From: JARDZI01 sp041639705
GTDB taxonomy: Bacteria; Bacillota; Clostridia; Clostridiales; Caloramatoraceae
NCBI GenBank assembly: GCA_041639705.1
Contig: JBEQBT010000058.1
Span: forward strand, 1 to 15,058
DNA: 15,058 nt
Reading direction: 5' to 3'
Both the position numbers and the translations under genes were made by a program. Positions 1-5,510 of this stretch are shown here, in pieces (positions within the stretch are counted from its first letter, which is position 1; each line of letters starts with the position of its first letter). The notes below the pieces were generated by a model. That model made no database searches. It was given only the letters and a program-made list of their open reading frames with translations, and was not told the origin of the DNA.

Positions 1-84
1 ATTATATAAATAGCCACTTATAATCTCTATCAAAGTGGCCATAAAAATATGCTCAACTTCGGATTCAATCCAATAAGTTAGCTG
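1..84 (+). other. Right part of an integron attC-like site, cut by the window edge
   Basis: The right core GTTAGC lies at 77-82. The bases just after its G, TTAGCTGTC at 78-86, are the reverse complement of GACAGCTAA at 1019-1027, so 77/78 is the left edge of the first complete cassette. A 7-bp hairpin, GCCACTT at 13-19 with AAGTGGC at 33-39, is a plausible inner stem of the same site. Its left core would lie upstream of the window. The junction is supported by the end match; the extent of the site to the left is inference. Confidence 0.6.
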
Positions 85-107
85 TCATTGAGTTTTAACC
101 AGGATGT

Positions 108-136
108 AGTTTAAAAAGGAAAGTTTATGATATAAT
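108..136 (+). promoter_or_regulatory. Probable promoter of MNT/HEPN pair 1
   Basis: A perfect TATAAT lies at 131-136, preceded by TGA at 128-130, which makes an extended -10 (TGNTATAAT). The matching -35 region around 108-113 is poor, as is common for extended -10 promoters. It lies 26 bases upstream of the MNT start and inside the cassette. Confidence 0.6.
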
Positions 137-161
137 AAAGGAAGAAGGGAAGTGAGTAGTA

Positions 162-518
162 ATGAAGGACATAAGCAATATTTATGATGTAAGAGTTAAA
201 GGCATTCTTAATAAAGTGGGAAACAAGATGCTTGAATTATTTCAAGATAAGCTTAAAGACATTATATTATATGGGTCCTATGCAAGAAATGAAAATACAT
301 CTGAATCAGATATGGATATAATGATTTTGGTAGATGAAAAACCAGAATTATTAAAGGAGTATGAAGACAGTGTAGAAGACATAATGGTTGATTTATCATT
401 AGAATATGATATTGTTCTTTCGTTGTATACTCAAAGCATACAGGAATATCAAAGACAAGTAAGTATTCTACCTTTCTTGAGAAATATTCAGAGAGAGGGT
501 ATAAGAATTTATGGATAA
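162..518 (+). CDS. MNT-type nucleotidyltransferase, probable antitoxin of a HEPN/MNT pair
   Basis: This 118-residue protein is a minimal nucleotidyltransferase of the DNA polymerase beta fold. The signature Gly38-Ser39 followed by SDMD (Asp50, Asp52) is visible, and a third acidic residue is likely Asp83 in YDIV; together these bind metal and NTP. In studied HEPN/MNT (type VII) pairs, the MNT protein neutralises the HEPN toxin by adding AMP residues to it. The start ATG follows a GGGAAGTGAG stretch. The stop overlaps the next gene by 8 bases (ATGGATAA, 511-518), so the two are translationally coupled. The family assignment is firm; the antitoxin role is inferred from the pairing. No catalytic residue appears to be missing. 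Confidence 0.85.
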   Translation: MKDISNIYDVRVKGILNKVGNKMLELFQDKLKDIILYGSYARNENTSESDMDIMILVDEKPELLKEYEDSVEDIMVDLSLEYDIVLSLYTQSIQEYQRQVSILPFLRNIQREGIRIYG

Positions 519-915
519 TATGATACTCGAGTTGGCTAAATATAGGTTGGAGAAAGCTAAAGATGATTTTGAAGCATCCAAGATACTATTGGAAAATGGA
601 CTGTTTTCCCAATCATTAAATCGTTCATATTATTCTATTTTCCATGCTGTAAGGTCAATTCTTGCTTTTGAGCAATTTGATTCAAAAAAGCATTCCGGAA
701 TAATTGCATATTTTAATCAAAACTTTGTTAGCAAAGGTATATTTGATAAAACATATTCAAAAATATTAATGGGTGCAGAACTTATTAGAAATAAAAGTGA
801 TTATAACGATTTTTATATAGCAAGTAAGGATGATGCTGAGAAACAGTTGAAAAATGCTGAAAGATTTATAGAAGCTATGCGTATTTATATTGATGACAAA
901 TTTAATAAAGTGTAG
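511..915 (+). CDS. HEPN-domain protein (UPF0332-like), probable toxin partner of the MNT gene
   Basis: This 134-residue, all-helical HEPN protein is paired with the upstream MNT gene through an 8-base overlap. The core SLNRSYYSIFHAVRS (about residues 35-49) and the late motif RNKSDYND (93-100) are typical of the UPF0332 branch. RNase-type HEPN toxins use an R-X4-6-H motif. Here the Arg93 motif carries Tyr98 where the His would be, so it may not be a classical HEPN ribonuclease, or it may act through other residues. A clear terminator follows the stop, which closes a two-gene operon. The family call is good; toxin activity is inference. Confidence 0.8.
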   Translation: MDNMILELAKYRLEKAKDDFEASKILLENGLFSQSLNRSYYSIFHAVRSILAFEQFDSKKHSGIIAYFNQNFVSKGIFDKTYSKILMGAELIRNKSDYNDFYIASKDDAEKQLKNAERFIEAMRIYIDDKFNKV

Positions 916-922
916 TATTTGT

Positions 923-950
923 AAAAGACTTGTTATTTTCAAGTCTTTTT
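923..950 (+). terminator. Rho-independent terminator of MNT/HEPN pair 1
   Basis: A perfect 10-bp stem AAAAGACTTG (923-932) with CAAGTCTTTT (940-949) and a 7-base loop runs straight into a T tract. It lies 8 bases after the HEPN stop and before the attC of the same cassette. Confidence 0.85.
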
Positions 951-1018
951 GATTATAAAGAGACAACAATACGATATGGTTTATAATAATACTGCATCAT
1001 TAGTAATAGACAGAAAAC

Positions 1019-1171
1019 GACAGCTAACAAGGCACTCAAGTTCGCTTTGGCTAAATCATGGTCAAGCCTTCGAAGAAGCCAAAGCACATTCCTTCACCGG
1101 CGCAAGCGCAGCCAGGATGTATTCCTTACGGGTCCGGTTCAGGAACGTCTTGAGTGCAAAACGTTAGGCGA
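1019..1171 (+). other. attC-like recombination site 1
   Basis: The left core GCTAACAA (R'' at 1023-1028) and the right core CGTTAGGC (R' at 1163-1169) flank a perfect 9-bp stem, GCACTCAAG (1032-1040) with CTTGAGTGC (1149-1157). An inner stem GCTTTGGC (1044-1051) with GCCAAAGC (1078-1085) encloses a CTTCGAAG turn. The roughly 150-base length matches the long attC sites of chromosomal integrons. Integrases recognise such sites as folded single strands, so the imperfect palindrome matters more than its sequence. A 72-codon reading frame across it has no ribosome binding site and is not called. Confidence 0.8.
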
Positions 1172-1189
1172 CATTAGTACAGAGAATGG

Positions 1190-1218
1190 TTGTTTTTTAC
1201 ATATTTTATGGGTACAAT
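1190..1218 (+). promoter_or_regulatory. Probable sigma-A promoter of MNT/HEPN pair 2
   Basis: TTGTTT (1190-1195), a 17-base spacer and TACAAT (1213-1218) form a good housekeeping-type promoter 38 bases before the MNT start. It lies within the first 60 bases of the cassette. Confidence 0.6.
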
Positions 1219-1256
1219 ATAGTTAAACTAGAGAAACAGGAAAGAGGTGTTTGCAG

Positions 1257-1568
1257 ATGATAACTCAAGACCAAATTAATAGTGTTGTAGAAATTATTGT
1301 GAAGAATGTAAACCCTGAAAAAGTCATCTTGTTTGGATCTTATGCATATGGCGAACCTCATGAAGATAGTGATTTGGATATATTAGTAATAAAAGATACA
1401 GATGATGATAGATATAGAAGAACAAGGGAAATAAGAAGGTATTTAAGGGGTACAAAGATTCCTATTGATATTGTCGTGTATACAAAAGCAGAAGTGGAAG
1501 ACTGGCAAGATACAAAGTCAGCATTTATTACACAACTTATAGAAAAAGGTAGGGTTTTATATGGATAA
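1257..1568 (+). CDS. MNT-type nucleotidyltransferase, second HEPN/MNT pair
   Basis: This 103-residue minimal nucleotidyltransferase has the signature GSYAYGEPHEDSDLDILV, with both metal-binding Asp residues in the DSDLD run and a third in PIDIVV. It is shorter than the first MNT protein and clearly a different subfamily, with GSYAYG in place of GSYARN. I chose ATG 1257 over the in-frame TTG at 1251 because GAGGTG (1244-1249) is then spaced 7 bases away. The end overlaps the HEPN gene by ATGGATAA, exactly as in pair 1. The likely role is antitoxin, modifying and silencing the HEPN partner; the enzyme family is firm and the role is inferred. Confidence 0.87.
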   Translation: MITQDQINSVVEIIVKNVNPEKVILFGSYAYGEPHEDSDLDILVIKDTDDDRYRRTREIRRYLRGTKIPIDIVVYTKAEVEDWQDTKSAFITQLIEKGRVLYG

Positions 1569-1953
1569 GAAGAAACAGATTATTGAAGATTGGATAAAAA
1601 AAGCTGAGCATGATCTAGGAATGGCCAAGTTAGCTATAGAACACCAACCTGATTTCCGGGACTCTATATGTTTCCATTGCCAACAGGCAGCTGAAAAGTA
1701 TTTGAAAGCTTATTTGGTTTACCTTGACATTGTTTTCAAGAAGACGCATAGTTTGGGATATTTAATTGATTTAATTTCAGAACAGGAATCAGTTTCAGAA
1801 GGTTTATATTTAACAGCAGAAATTTTAGAAAATTACGGAGTTGAAGTGCGATATCCCGGTTATTCTGAACCTACAGAAAAAGATGTTGAAGAAGCATATC
1901 AAGCATCAATGAATATAATAAAGGCAATTATTGAAAGGTTGAATAAAGAGTAG
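1561..1953 (+). CDS. HEPN-domain protein, partner of the second MNT gene
   Basis: This 130-residue protein is of the classical HEPN family. The CFHCQQAAEKYLKAYL run, the KTHSLGYLIDL run and the late RYPGYSEPTEKDVEEA run are hallmarks of the four-helix HEPN fold. The RYPG motif sits where RNase HEPN proteins carry R-X4-6-H, and no His follows at that spacing, so classical RNase chemistry is not obvious. It is coupled to the upstream MNT gene by an 8-base overlap. The stop lies 17 bases before the left core of the cassette's attC, the tight gene-to-attC spacing usual in cassettes. There is no separate terminator, but the attC's 10-bp GC-rich stem could serve. Confidence 0.82.
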   Translation: MDKKKQIIEDWIKKAEHDLGMAKLAIEHQPDFRDSICFHCQQAAEKYLKAYLVYLDIVFKKTHSLGYLIDLISEQESVSEGLYLTAEILENYGVEVRYPGYSEPTEKDVEEAYQASMNIIKAIIERLNKE

Positions 1954-1968
1954 TGAGATGTAGAGATA

Positions 1969-2058
1969 TCGCCTAACAATGTGTTTACAAAATTCCCCAG
2001 CCCAACATAAGAGCTATGTAAGGCTGGGGAACTTCGTAAACACGAGACGTTATCTGAA
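1969..2058 (+). other. attC-like recombination site 2 (compact)
   Basis: The left core GCCTAACAA (R'' 1971-1977) and right core GACGTTATCTG (R' 2049-2056) bound an 86-base imperfect palindrome. The outer stem is GTGTTTAC (1981-1988) with GTAAACAC (2036-2043). The inner stem is a perfect 10-bp TTCCCCAGCC (1993-2002) with GGCTGGGGAA (2022-2031), capped by CATA/TATG. This is the clearest attC architecture in the window. Confidence 0.85.
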
Positions 2059-2064
2059 ATCCTA

Positions 2065-2094
2065 TAAAAAAGAGCACCCGTAGAAATGAGTGCT
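2065..2094 (-). terminator. Rho-independent terminator of hicA-hicB
   Basis: Read on the minus strand, AGCACTCAT pairs with ACGGGTGCT (one mismatch and one G-T pair) around a TTCT loop and is followed by CTTTTTT. The stem overlaps the hicB stop codon by two bases. Confidence 0.7.
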
Positions 2095-2503
2095 AACCTT
2101 TGGAATTATGAATTCCAAGATATTCTTTAAGAGCAGCTTGAAGAACTTGAGAAAAGTTTACTTTTTTGTCTTCAGCTATTTTATTTAGCCATTGAGGAAT
2201 AGTAAGAGTTTTCTTTACAGCATAACTTTCAATTTGGTTACGAACTAATGGCATCCATACTTCGATTAAAAATAAGATTTGATTTGGCTCATGCTTAACT
2301 TTTTCTATAGGAGTTGGTTCAGGTATTAGCTCATTGTCTTCTTCCATAGAGTATAACCATAATCCTAGGACTTCTTCAGCATTTTTAAGAGCTTCCTCAG
2401 TAGTATCTCCACAAGATAAGCATCCAGGTAAATCAGGAAACTCAATGGAAATTCCATCTTCAGCATAATCAAAAATGGCAGCAAACTTATAGGAATTTTT
2501 CAT
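2093..2503 (-). CDS. hicB: HicB-family antitoxin with C-terminal ribbon-helix-helix domain
   Basis: This 136-residue protein carries the HicB partial RNase H-like fold, with the signature FPDLPGCLSCGDTTEEALKN in its first 45 residues. The C-terminal part, from about residue 96 (VKKTLTIPQWLNKIAEDKKV), looks like a ribbon-helix-helix DNA-binding domain. HicB binds and blocks the HicA RNase and represses its own operon. AAAGGAG stands upstream of the ATG. It lies 46 bases after hicA in the toxin-first order usual for this family and ends on its own terminator. The linker at residues 56-90 is somewhat longer than in short HicB proteins. Confidence 0.9.
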   Translation of the reverse strand: MKNSYKFAAIFDYAEDGISIEFPDLPGCLSCGDTTEEALKNAEEVLGLWLYSMEEDNELIPEPTPIEKVKHEPNQILFLIEVWMPLVRNQIESYAVKKTLTIPQWLNKIAEDKKVNFSQVLQAALKEYLGIHNSKG

Positions 2504-2549
2504 AATTCTACTCCTTTCAAAGTTATTTTGATAGAAGGGGGGCAGGGTG

Positions 2550-2747
2550 TTAGTAAAAAACTATCCCTGTTTGTCTTGAAATAGCTTTTATAGTACCAAT
2601 TGGAATATCTTTACGAGGATGTGGTATGCGAACCTTCTTATTTGATTCTATATGTTCATACATATAATGATCTCCACGCACATTCTTGAGTTTCCAGCCA
2701 TTGGCTTCAAGTATTTCAATGACTTCCCTTGATGAATAAGATTTCAT
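2550..2747 (-). CDS. hicA: HicA-family mRNA interferase toxin
   Basis: This 65-residue toxin has a double-stranded RNA-binding-like fold. The expected catalytic His is His27 in the RGDHYMYEH run, where family members usually show GSH. The downstream run RIPHPRKDIPIGTIKAISRQTGI is typical of the C-terminal half. The family cleaves mRNA during translation and is held inactive by HicB. A GGGGGAG ribosome binding site precedes the ATG. It is the first gene of a two-gene operon on the minus strand. The Ser-to-Asp change before His27 is a known kind of variation, so the toxin is probably intact; this is inference. Confidence 0.9.
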   Translation of the reverse strand: MKSYSSREVIEILEANGWKLKNVRGDHYMYEHIESNKKVRIPHPRKDIPIGTIKAISRQTGIVFY

Positions 2748-2768
2748 TGACTCTCCCCCTTATATTAT

Positions 2769-2798
2769 ATGATAACACGTGTTTTATATACGTGTCAA
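2769..2798 (-). promoter_or_regulatory. hicA-hicB promoter with overlapping operator
   Basis: On the minus strand a perfect -35 TTGACA (complement of 2793-2798) and a -10 TATCAT (complement of 2769-2774) are 18 bases apart. The 10-bp palindrome AACACGTGTT (2774-2783) overlaps the -10 by one base and lies mostly in the spacer. A related half site ACGTGT (2790-2795) overlaps the -35. This layout fits autorepression by the HicB ribbon-helix-helix domain; the operator role is inferred. Confidence 0.75.
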
Positions 2799-2911
2799 TT
2801 TTAAAACTAAAGTGTTTTTAATTAAATTATTTAGTTGCCATAAAATTTTGGCGTAAAAGGATTCACAAGGTTTTAGCTTTAGCCATATTTGAAGTTGTAG
2901 ATGTGACGGAC

Positions 2912-3034
2912 TTCAGATAACAAAGTATGACCGTTCGTGCTGGTTGGGGTCACTTTTCTTAAGCAATCCAGCACACATGCCTTTGCCTCGTAACCGGACT
3001 CAGGCACGTCAGTCATACAGAGACGTTATCTGAA
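2912..3034 (+). other. attC-like recombination site 3
   Basis: The left core CAGATAACAA (R'' 2914-2921) and right core GACGTTATCTG (R' 3025-3032) are exact complements over eight bases. The outer stem GTATGAC (2925-2931) pairs with GTCATAC (3012-3018). An inner GTGCTGG to CCAGCAC pairing mirrors the inner stem of attC 1. The GAGACGTTA right end is shared with attC 2 and the remnant at 5531. With the hic promoter and the leader of the next gene, this accounts for most of the gene-free stretch 2748-3179. Confidence 0.82.
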
Positions 3035-4054
3035 AGGATATGTTTATGAGAGTTTAGTTCCGTTACTAAAAAAATGATAATGCACATCACTAGATTATTG
3101 CAAAATACCACTAAAATAAATATTGCCGATACAACTATACGGAACGCCATAATTAGATGGTATTTAAGGAGGAGAACATATGTTAATCAAAGATTTTGAA
3201 AACTTTATTATTGATACTTTTACAAAAGAAAAATTAGAGATTGTAAAAGGAAAAAATGAATATGGATTTACTAATATCGGACGAGAAGATGTTTTAAAAT
3301 TAGGATATTGTACCAACTTAACTATAGAGTCTGCACAAGAGGCAGTAAAAAATAATGTAAATTTACTAATAACACATCATGATGCTTGGGAGTGGATGTC
3401 TGGAATTAAGGAAGACGCACTTGCAATTTTAAAACAAAGTGGGATAACCCATTTCTATGTTCATTTACCATTAGATGATGCCGAATTTGGTAACAATACT
3501 TCGATATTAAAAAGACTTGGATTTAAAGTAATAGATAAATTTTCAAATGACGAGGGAATGTATTGTGGAAGAGTAGGAGAATTAGATAATCCCATAAAGT
3601 TTGAAGATCTTGTTAGCAAAATAGAAATGTTGTTAGAAGAGCCAGTACGAAAATGGAAAAACAATGAAAGATTAATAAAAAAAATAGGAGTAGTAACAGG
3701 TGCAGGCTTTTCTGCTATAGACATAAAGGATGCTGTTAATCTGGGTTGTGATGCATACTTTACTGGCGAGAAGATACTCTATACAGTTCAATATGCGCAG
3801 TATAGCAATATAAATCTCATAGTAGGAAGTCATACATTTACTGAGATATTTGGATTAGAAAGTTTAGGTAAAATAATTAGTGAAAAATACCCTAAGGTAG
3901 ACGTTGTAATGATTAAAGAGGATCATATTGAATAAGTACGCGTCTAACAAGACACTCCCATTCGTTGTGGCATTAGATAGTCAAGTCTTCGAAGAAGCCA
4001 CAACACACCCATCAAGCTCATAAATGGCTTGACGGGCATCGGGAGTGCAAAACA
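3026..4054 (+). mobile_element. Cassette-like unit 4 (Nif3-like gene), ends no longer match
   Basis: It is bounded by the core at 3025 and the altered core at 4054. Its 5' end TTATCTGAAA is identical to that of cassette 3, while its own 3' left core reads CGTCTAAC, which would pair with a unit starting TTAGACG. The ends therefore do not belong to one original circle. The simplest reading is fusion of two cassettes by deletion, or replacement of one end by recombination. The 154 bases before the gene contain no recognisable gene. Confidence 0.5.
3180..3935 (+). CDS. Nif3-like dinuclear metal centre protein (YbgI/YqfO family)
   Basis: This 251-residue protein has the short Nif3 layout without the PII-like insertion of longer homologues. 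The expected metal ligands are visible: His66-His67 in ITHHDAW, Asp99 in HLPLDD, and His218 and Glu222 in GSHTFTE. Family members form hexameric toroids with two metal ions per subunit, and some are annotated as GTP cyclohydrolase 1 type 2, but the cellular role is unsettled. AAGGAGGAG at 3166-3174 is well placed for ATG 3180. The stop is 7 bases before an attC left core, the spacing of a cassette gene. Nif3 is usually a chromosomal core gene, so its presence as cassette cargo is unusual and may be a second copy. Confidence 0.8.
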   Translation: MLIKDFENFIIDTFTKEKLEIVKGKNEYGFTNIGREDVLKLGYCTNLTIESAQEAVKNNVNLLITHHDAWEWMSGIKEDALAILKQSGITHFYVHLPLDDAEFGNNTSILKRLGFKVIDKFSNDEGMYCGRVGELDNPIKFEDLVSKIEMLLEEPVRKWKNNERLIKKIGVVTGAGFSAIDIKDAVNLGCDAYFTGEKILYTVQYAQYSNINLIVGSHTFTEIFGLESLGKIISEKYPKVDVVMIKEDHIE

Positions 4055-4060
4055 TTAGTA
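3943..4060 (+). other. attC-like recombination site 4, right core mutated
   Basis: The left core TCTAACAA (3943-3950) and outer stem CACTCCC (3953-3959) with GGGAGTG (4041-4047) are intact. The inner stem GTTGTGGC to GCCACAAC and the TCTTCGAAGAAGCC turn are homologous to attC 1. The right core reads ACATTAGTA: A4054 replaces the G of the conserved GTT, where the recombinase cuts. This boundary is probably locked, which would fuse the units on either side. Confidence 0.75.
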
Positions 4061-4172
4061 GAAATCCCTGAGTAAATAAAAGCTAAAATCATAAAGAGTT
4101 TAAATTATTAAGGCATGATAGTATTTTTATGGGAATTGAAGATCATTTATAATTTTGGAGGGAATTAATACT

Positions 4173-4718
4173 ATGTTTTTCGATTTAGAAATCAAATTAA
4201 AGAAAAGAAATAAAATATTATTTTCTCGTGACAGTCAATGCTTACAAGAGTTGATAAAACTAATTGAATTACAAAATCACCGAACCCTTGTGATGTGGGC
4301 ACTGGATTGTGCAAAATTTCCTTTGGAACAATTTGAAGCAAAGTATTCTGATGAACTCAGACCCAGAACCTGTTTAGAACTTTGTGAGGCTTGGGCAAGA
4401 GGTAAAATCAAAATGCCCATTGCAAAACAGGCTATTCTGGATTCACATGCAGTGGCAAAAGAAATCAATGACAGCGAATATGGTGCTTTGTGCCACGCAA
4501 TTGGTCATGCTGGAGCCACCGTACATGTGGAAACACATGCTTTGGGGCTAACTTTCTATGAATTGACGGCAATAGTTTTAAAATACGAAAAAGATAACTT
4601 TGCAAAACCAGTCAGTGAAAAGATAAATTACTATTATAACCGTCTGCTGTATTGGCAAGAAAATACCGATAATCTTAGAATTGATTGGGCAGACTTTTTG
4701 TCACTTGACTGGGCTTAA
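4173..4718 (+). CDS. Putative immunity protein, Imm5-like family
   Basis: This 181-residue, mostly helical cytoplasmic protein has no signal peptide. The runs NHRTLVMWALDCA, RPRTCLELCEAWARG and GHAGATVHVETHALG resemble proteins annotated as putative immunity protein (Imm-5-like). The family was proposed from polymorphic toxin loci, and its biochemical function is unknown. GGAGGGA at 4157-4163 is 9 bases from ATG 4173; an in-frame TTG at 4155 falls inside that ribosome binding site and was rejected. No toxin gene lies next to it, so it would be an orphan immunity gene if the family name is right. The family match is from memory and moderately sure. Confidence 0.55.
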   Translation: MFFDLEIKLKKRNKILFSRDSQCLQELIKLIELQNHRTLVMWALDCAKFPLEQFEAKYSDELRPRTCLELCEAWARGKIKMPIAKQAILDSHAVAKEINDSEYGALCHAIGHAGATVHVETHALGLTFYELTAIVLKYEKDNFAKPVSEKINYYYNRLLYWQENTDNLRIDWADFLSLDWA

Positions 4719-4734
4719 AGGAGTCGGAGACAGA

Positions 4735-4797
4735 ATGAAGTTAGTGAAAATACAAAAAAATTGCGTCATTCATGGTGCAATTAAAGGAGGAATATAA
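4735..4797 (+). CDS. Possible 20-residue leader peptide
   Basis: A short frame reading MKLVKIQKNCVIHGAIKGGI follows AAGGAGTCGGAG and ends with TAA immediately before the ATG of the lipoprotein gene at 4798. The frame includes the lipoprotein's AAAGGAGG. The stretch also contains an AATTGC/GCAATT hairpin (4759-4764 with 4777-4782). It could couple or attenuate translation of the lipoprotein, or be a chance frame or gene remnant. There is no homology support. Confidence 0.2.
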   Translation: MKLVKIQKNCVIHGAIKGGI

Positions 4798-5463
4798 ATG
4801 TTTATAATAAGAAACAAGTTGATAATATCAATTCTGTTACTTTTAGTATTTATAGTTCTTTTATTGTCTTCGTGTTCAAAAAAAGCTGCACAGCCAAACC
4901 AAGATGCTTTGAGTGAAAATCAGGTTACTCCTACTGATATTAATAAGGATGGAATTGAAAATATAAAGCCGCTTTATGATTTTGGTTTGCTTTATTCTTA
5001 CAAAAATATTTCGATAAATGATTCAGATAAAGTATATGAACTGGTTAGTCAATTACAATATGCCAGGGAGCTGTCAATAGACCTGATTGAACCTAGAACT
5101 GAAAATGAAGAAAGTCTTAGGATTGATTATCGCATGAATCTTACGTCAGGGCAGGAGTATAAGGTAAATCATACAAAGATGATGGCAGATGTGGTGATAC
5201 TTTTTGCATTGTTGGATAATCTTGATGCGGTAGAATATAATCTTGTTCAGGAGGATTATGGTTATGGTGGTGTTCCTATTACTAGAGAGCAGGCGGAACA
5301 GGTTTTAGGTGATGATATTGAGTTCTTGGGGAAAACGGAAGATATTTTTTTATCGGATTTTCCAAAATTAATAGCTGAGCTCCAGTGGAACCCAGATGTA
5401 ATGGATATTATTACTTATGAGCATATTATGGGGATTGATGAACAAAATCCCGCTAATGAATAG
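4798..5463 (+). CDS. Secreted lipoprotein, DUF4825-like
   Basis: This 221-residue precursor has a lysine-containing N terminus, a hydrophobic stretch at about residues 8-23 and a lipobox LSSC with Cys26, so signal peptidase II cleavage and lipid anchoring on the outer face of the membrane are expected. The mature part resembles DUF4825 domains: the SYKNISINDSDKVYELVSQL run, then VILFALLDNLDAVEYNL and ITREQAEQVLGDDIE. This domain also occurs at the C terminus of some M56-type sensor peptidases of clostridia, and its function is unknown. AAAGGAGG precedes the ATG. The lipoprotein call is firm; the DUF assignment is moderate. Confidence 0.7.
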   Translation: MFIIRNKLIISILLLLVFIVLLLSSCSKKAAQPNQDALSENQVTPTDINKDGIENIKPLYDFGLLYSYKNISINDSDKVYELVSQLQYARELSIDLIEPRTENEESLRIDYRMNLTSGQEYKVNHTKMMADVVILFALLDNLDAVEYNLVQEDYGYGGVPITREQAEQVLGDDIEFLGKTEDIFLSDFPKLIAELQWNPDVMDIITYEHIMGIDEQNPANE

Positions 5464-5510
5464 GGTCAATTGCATTACATTTTCTATGCTAAGTGAGGGT
5501 CCAGTGTAGA

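Larger units (their letters stand above)
78..1163 (+). mobile_element. Integron-type gene cassette 1 (MNT/HEPN pair)
   Basis: This unit runs from the base after the G of the left GTT core (G77) to the G of the next GTT core (G1163). Its 5' end TTAGCTGTC is the exact reverse complement of GACAGCTAA in the left core of its own 3' attC (1019-1027), as expected when a circular cassette is inserted by an IntI-type recombinase. Inside are a promoter, an overlapping two-gene MNT/HEPN pair and a rho-independent terminator, so the unit can be expressed on its own. Confidence 0.8.
1164..2049 (+). mobile_element. Integron-type gene cassette 2 (second MNT/HEPN pair)
   Basis: The unit starts after G1163 and ends at G2049. 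Its first bases TTAGGCGA (1164-1171) are the exact reverse complement of TCGCCTAA (1969-1976) in the left core of its own attC. Note that this left core does not match the base run after 2049, as expected if each cassette carries its own end pair. It contains one promoter and two overlapping genes. Confidence 0.8.
2050..3025 (+). mobile_element. Integron-type gene cassette 3 (reverse-oriented hicA-hicB)
   Basis: The unit starts after G2049 and ends at G3025. The first nine bases TTATCTGAA (2050-2058) are the exact reverse complement of TTCAGATAA (2912-2920) in its own 3' attC. Its genes run against the cassette direction and carry their own promoter, operator and terminator, as is common for toxin-antitoxin cassettes in sedentary integrons. 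Confidence 0.8.

Noticed and set aside
766..969. Minus-strand open frame opposite the first HEPN gene
   Set aside because: It is antisense to a well-supported gene and its composition is that of a shadow frame.
949..1167. 72-codon open frame on the + strand
   Set aside because: It lies across the attC 1 palindrome, has no ribosome binding site and encodes no recognisable domain.
923..3032. CRISPR array reading of the repeated palindromes
   Set aside because: The elements differ in sequence and length, are about 1 kb apart and enclose genes; no regular short repeats or spacers occur.
3461..3724. Minus-strand open frame inside the Nif3-like gene
   Set aside because: It is antisense to a gene with intact metal ligands and has no start signals.
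4148..4153. TATAAT as the promoter of the Imm5-like gene
   Set aside because: It is only four bases from the ribosome binding site, so transcription would start at or after it.
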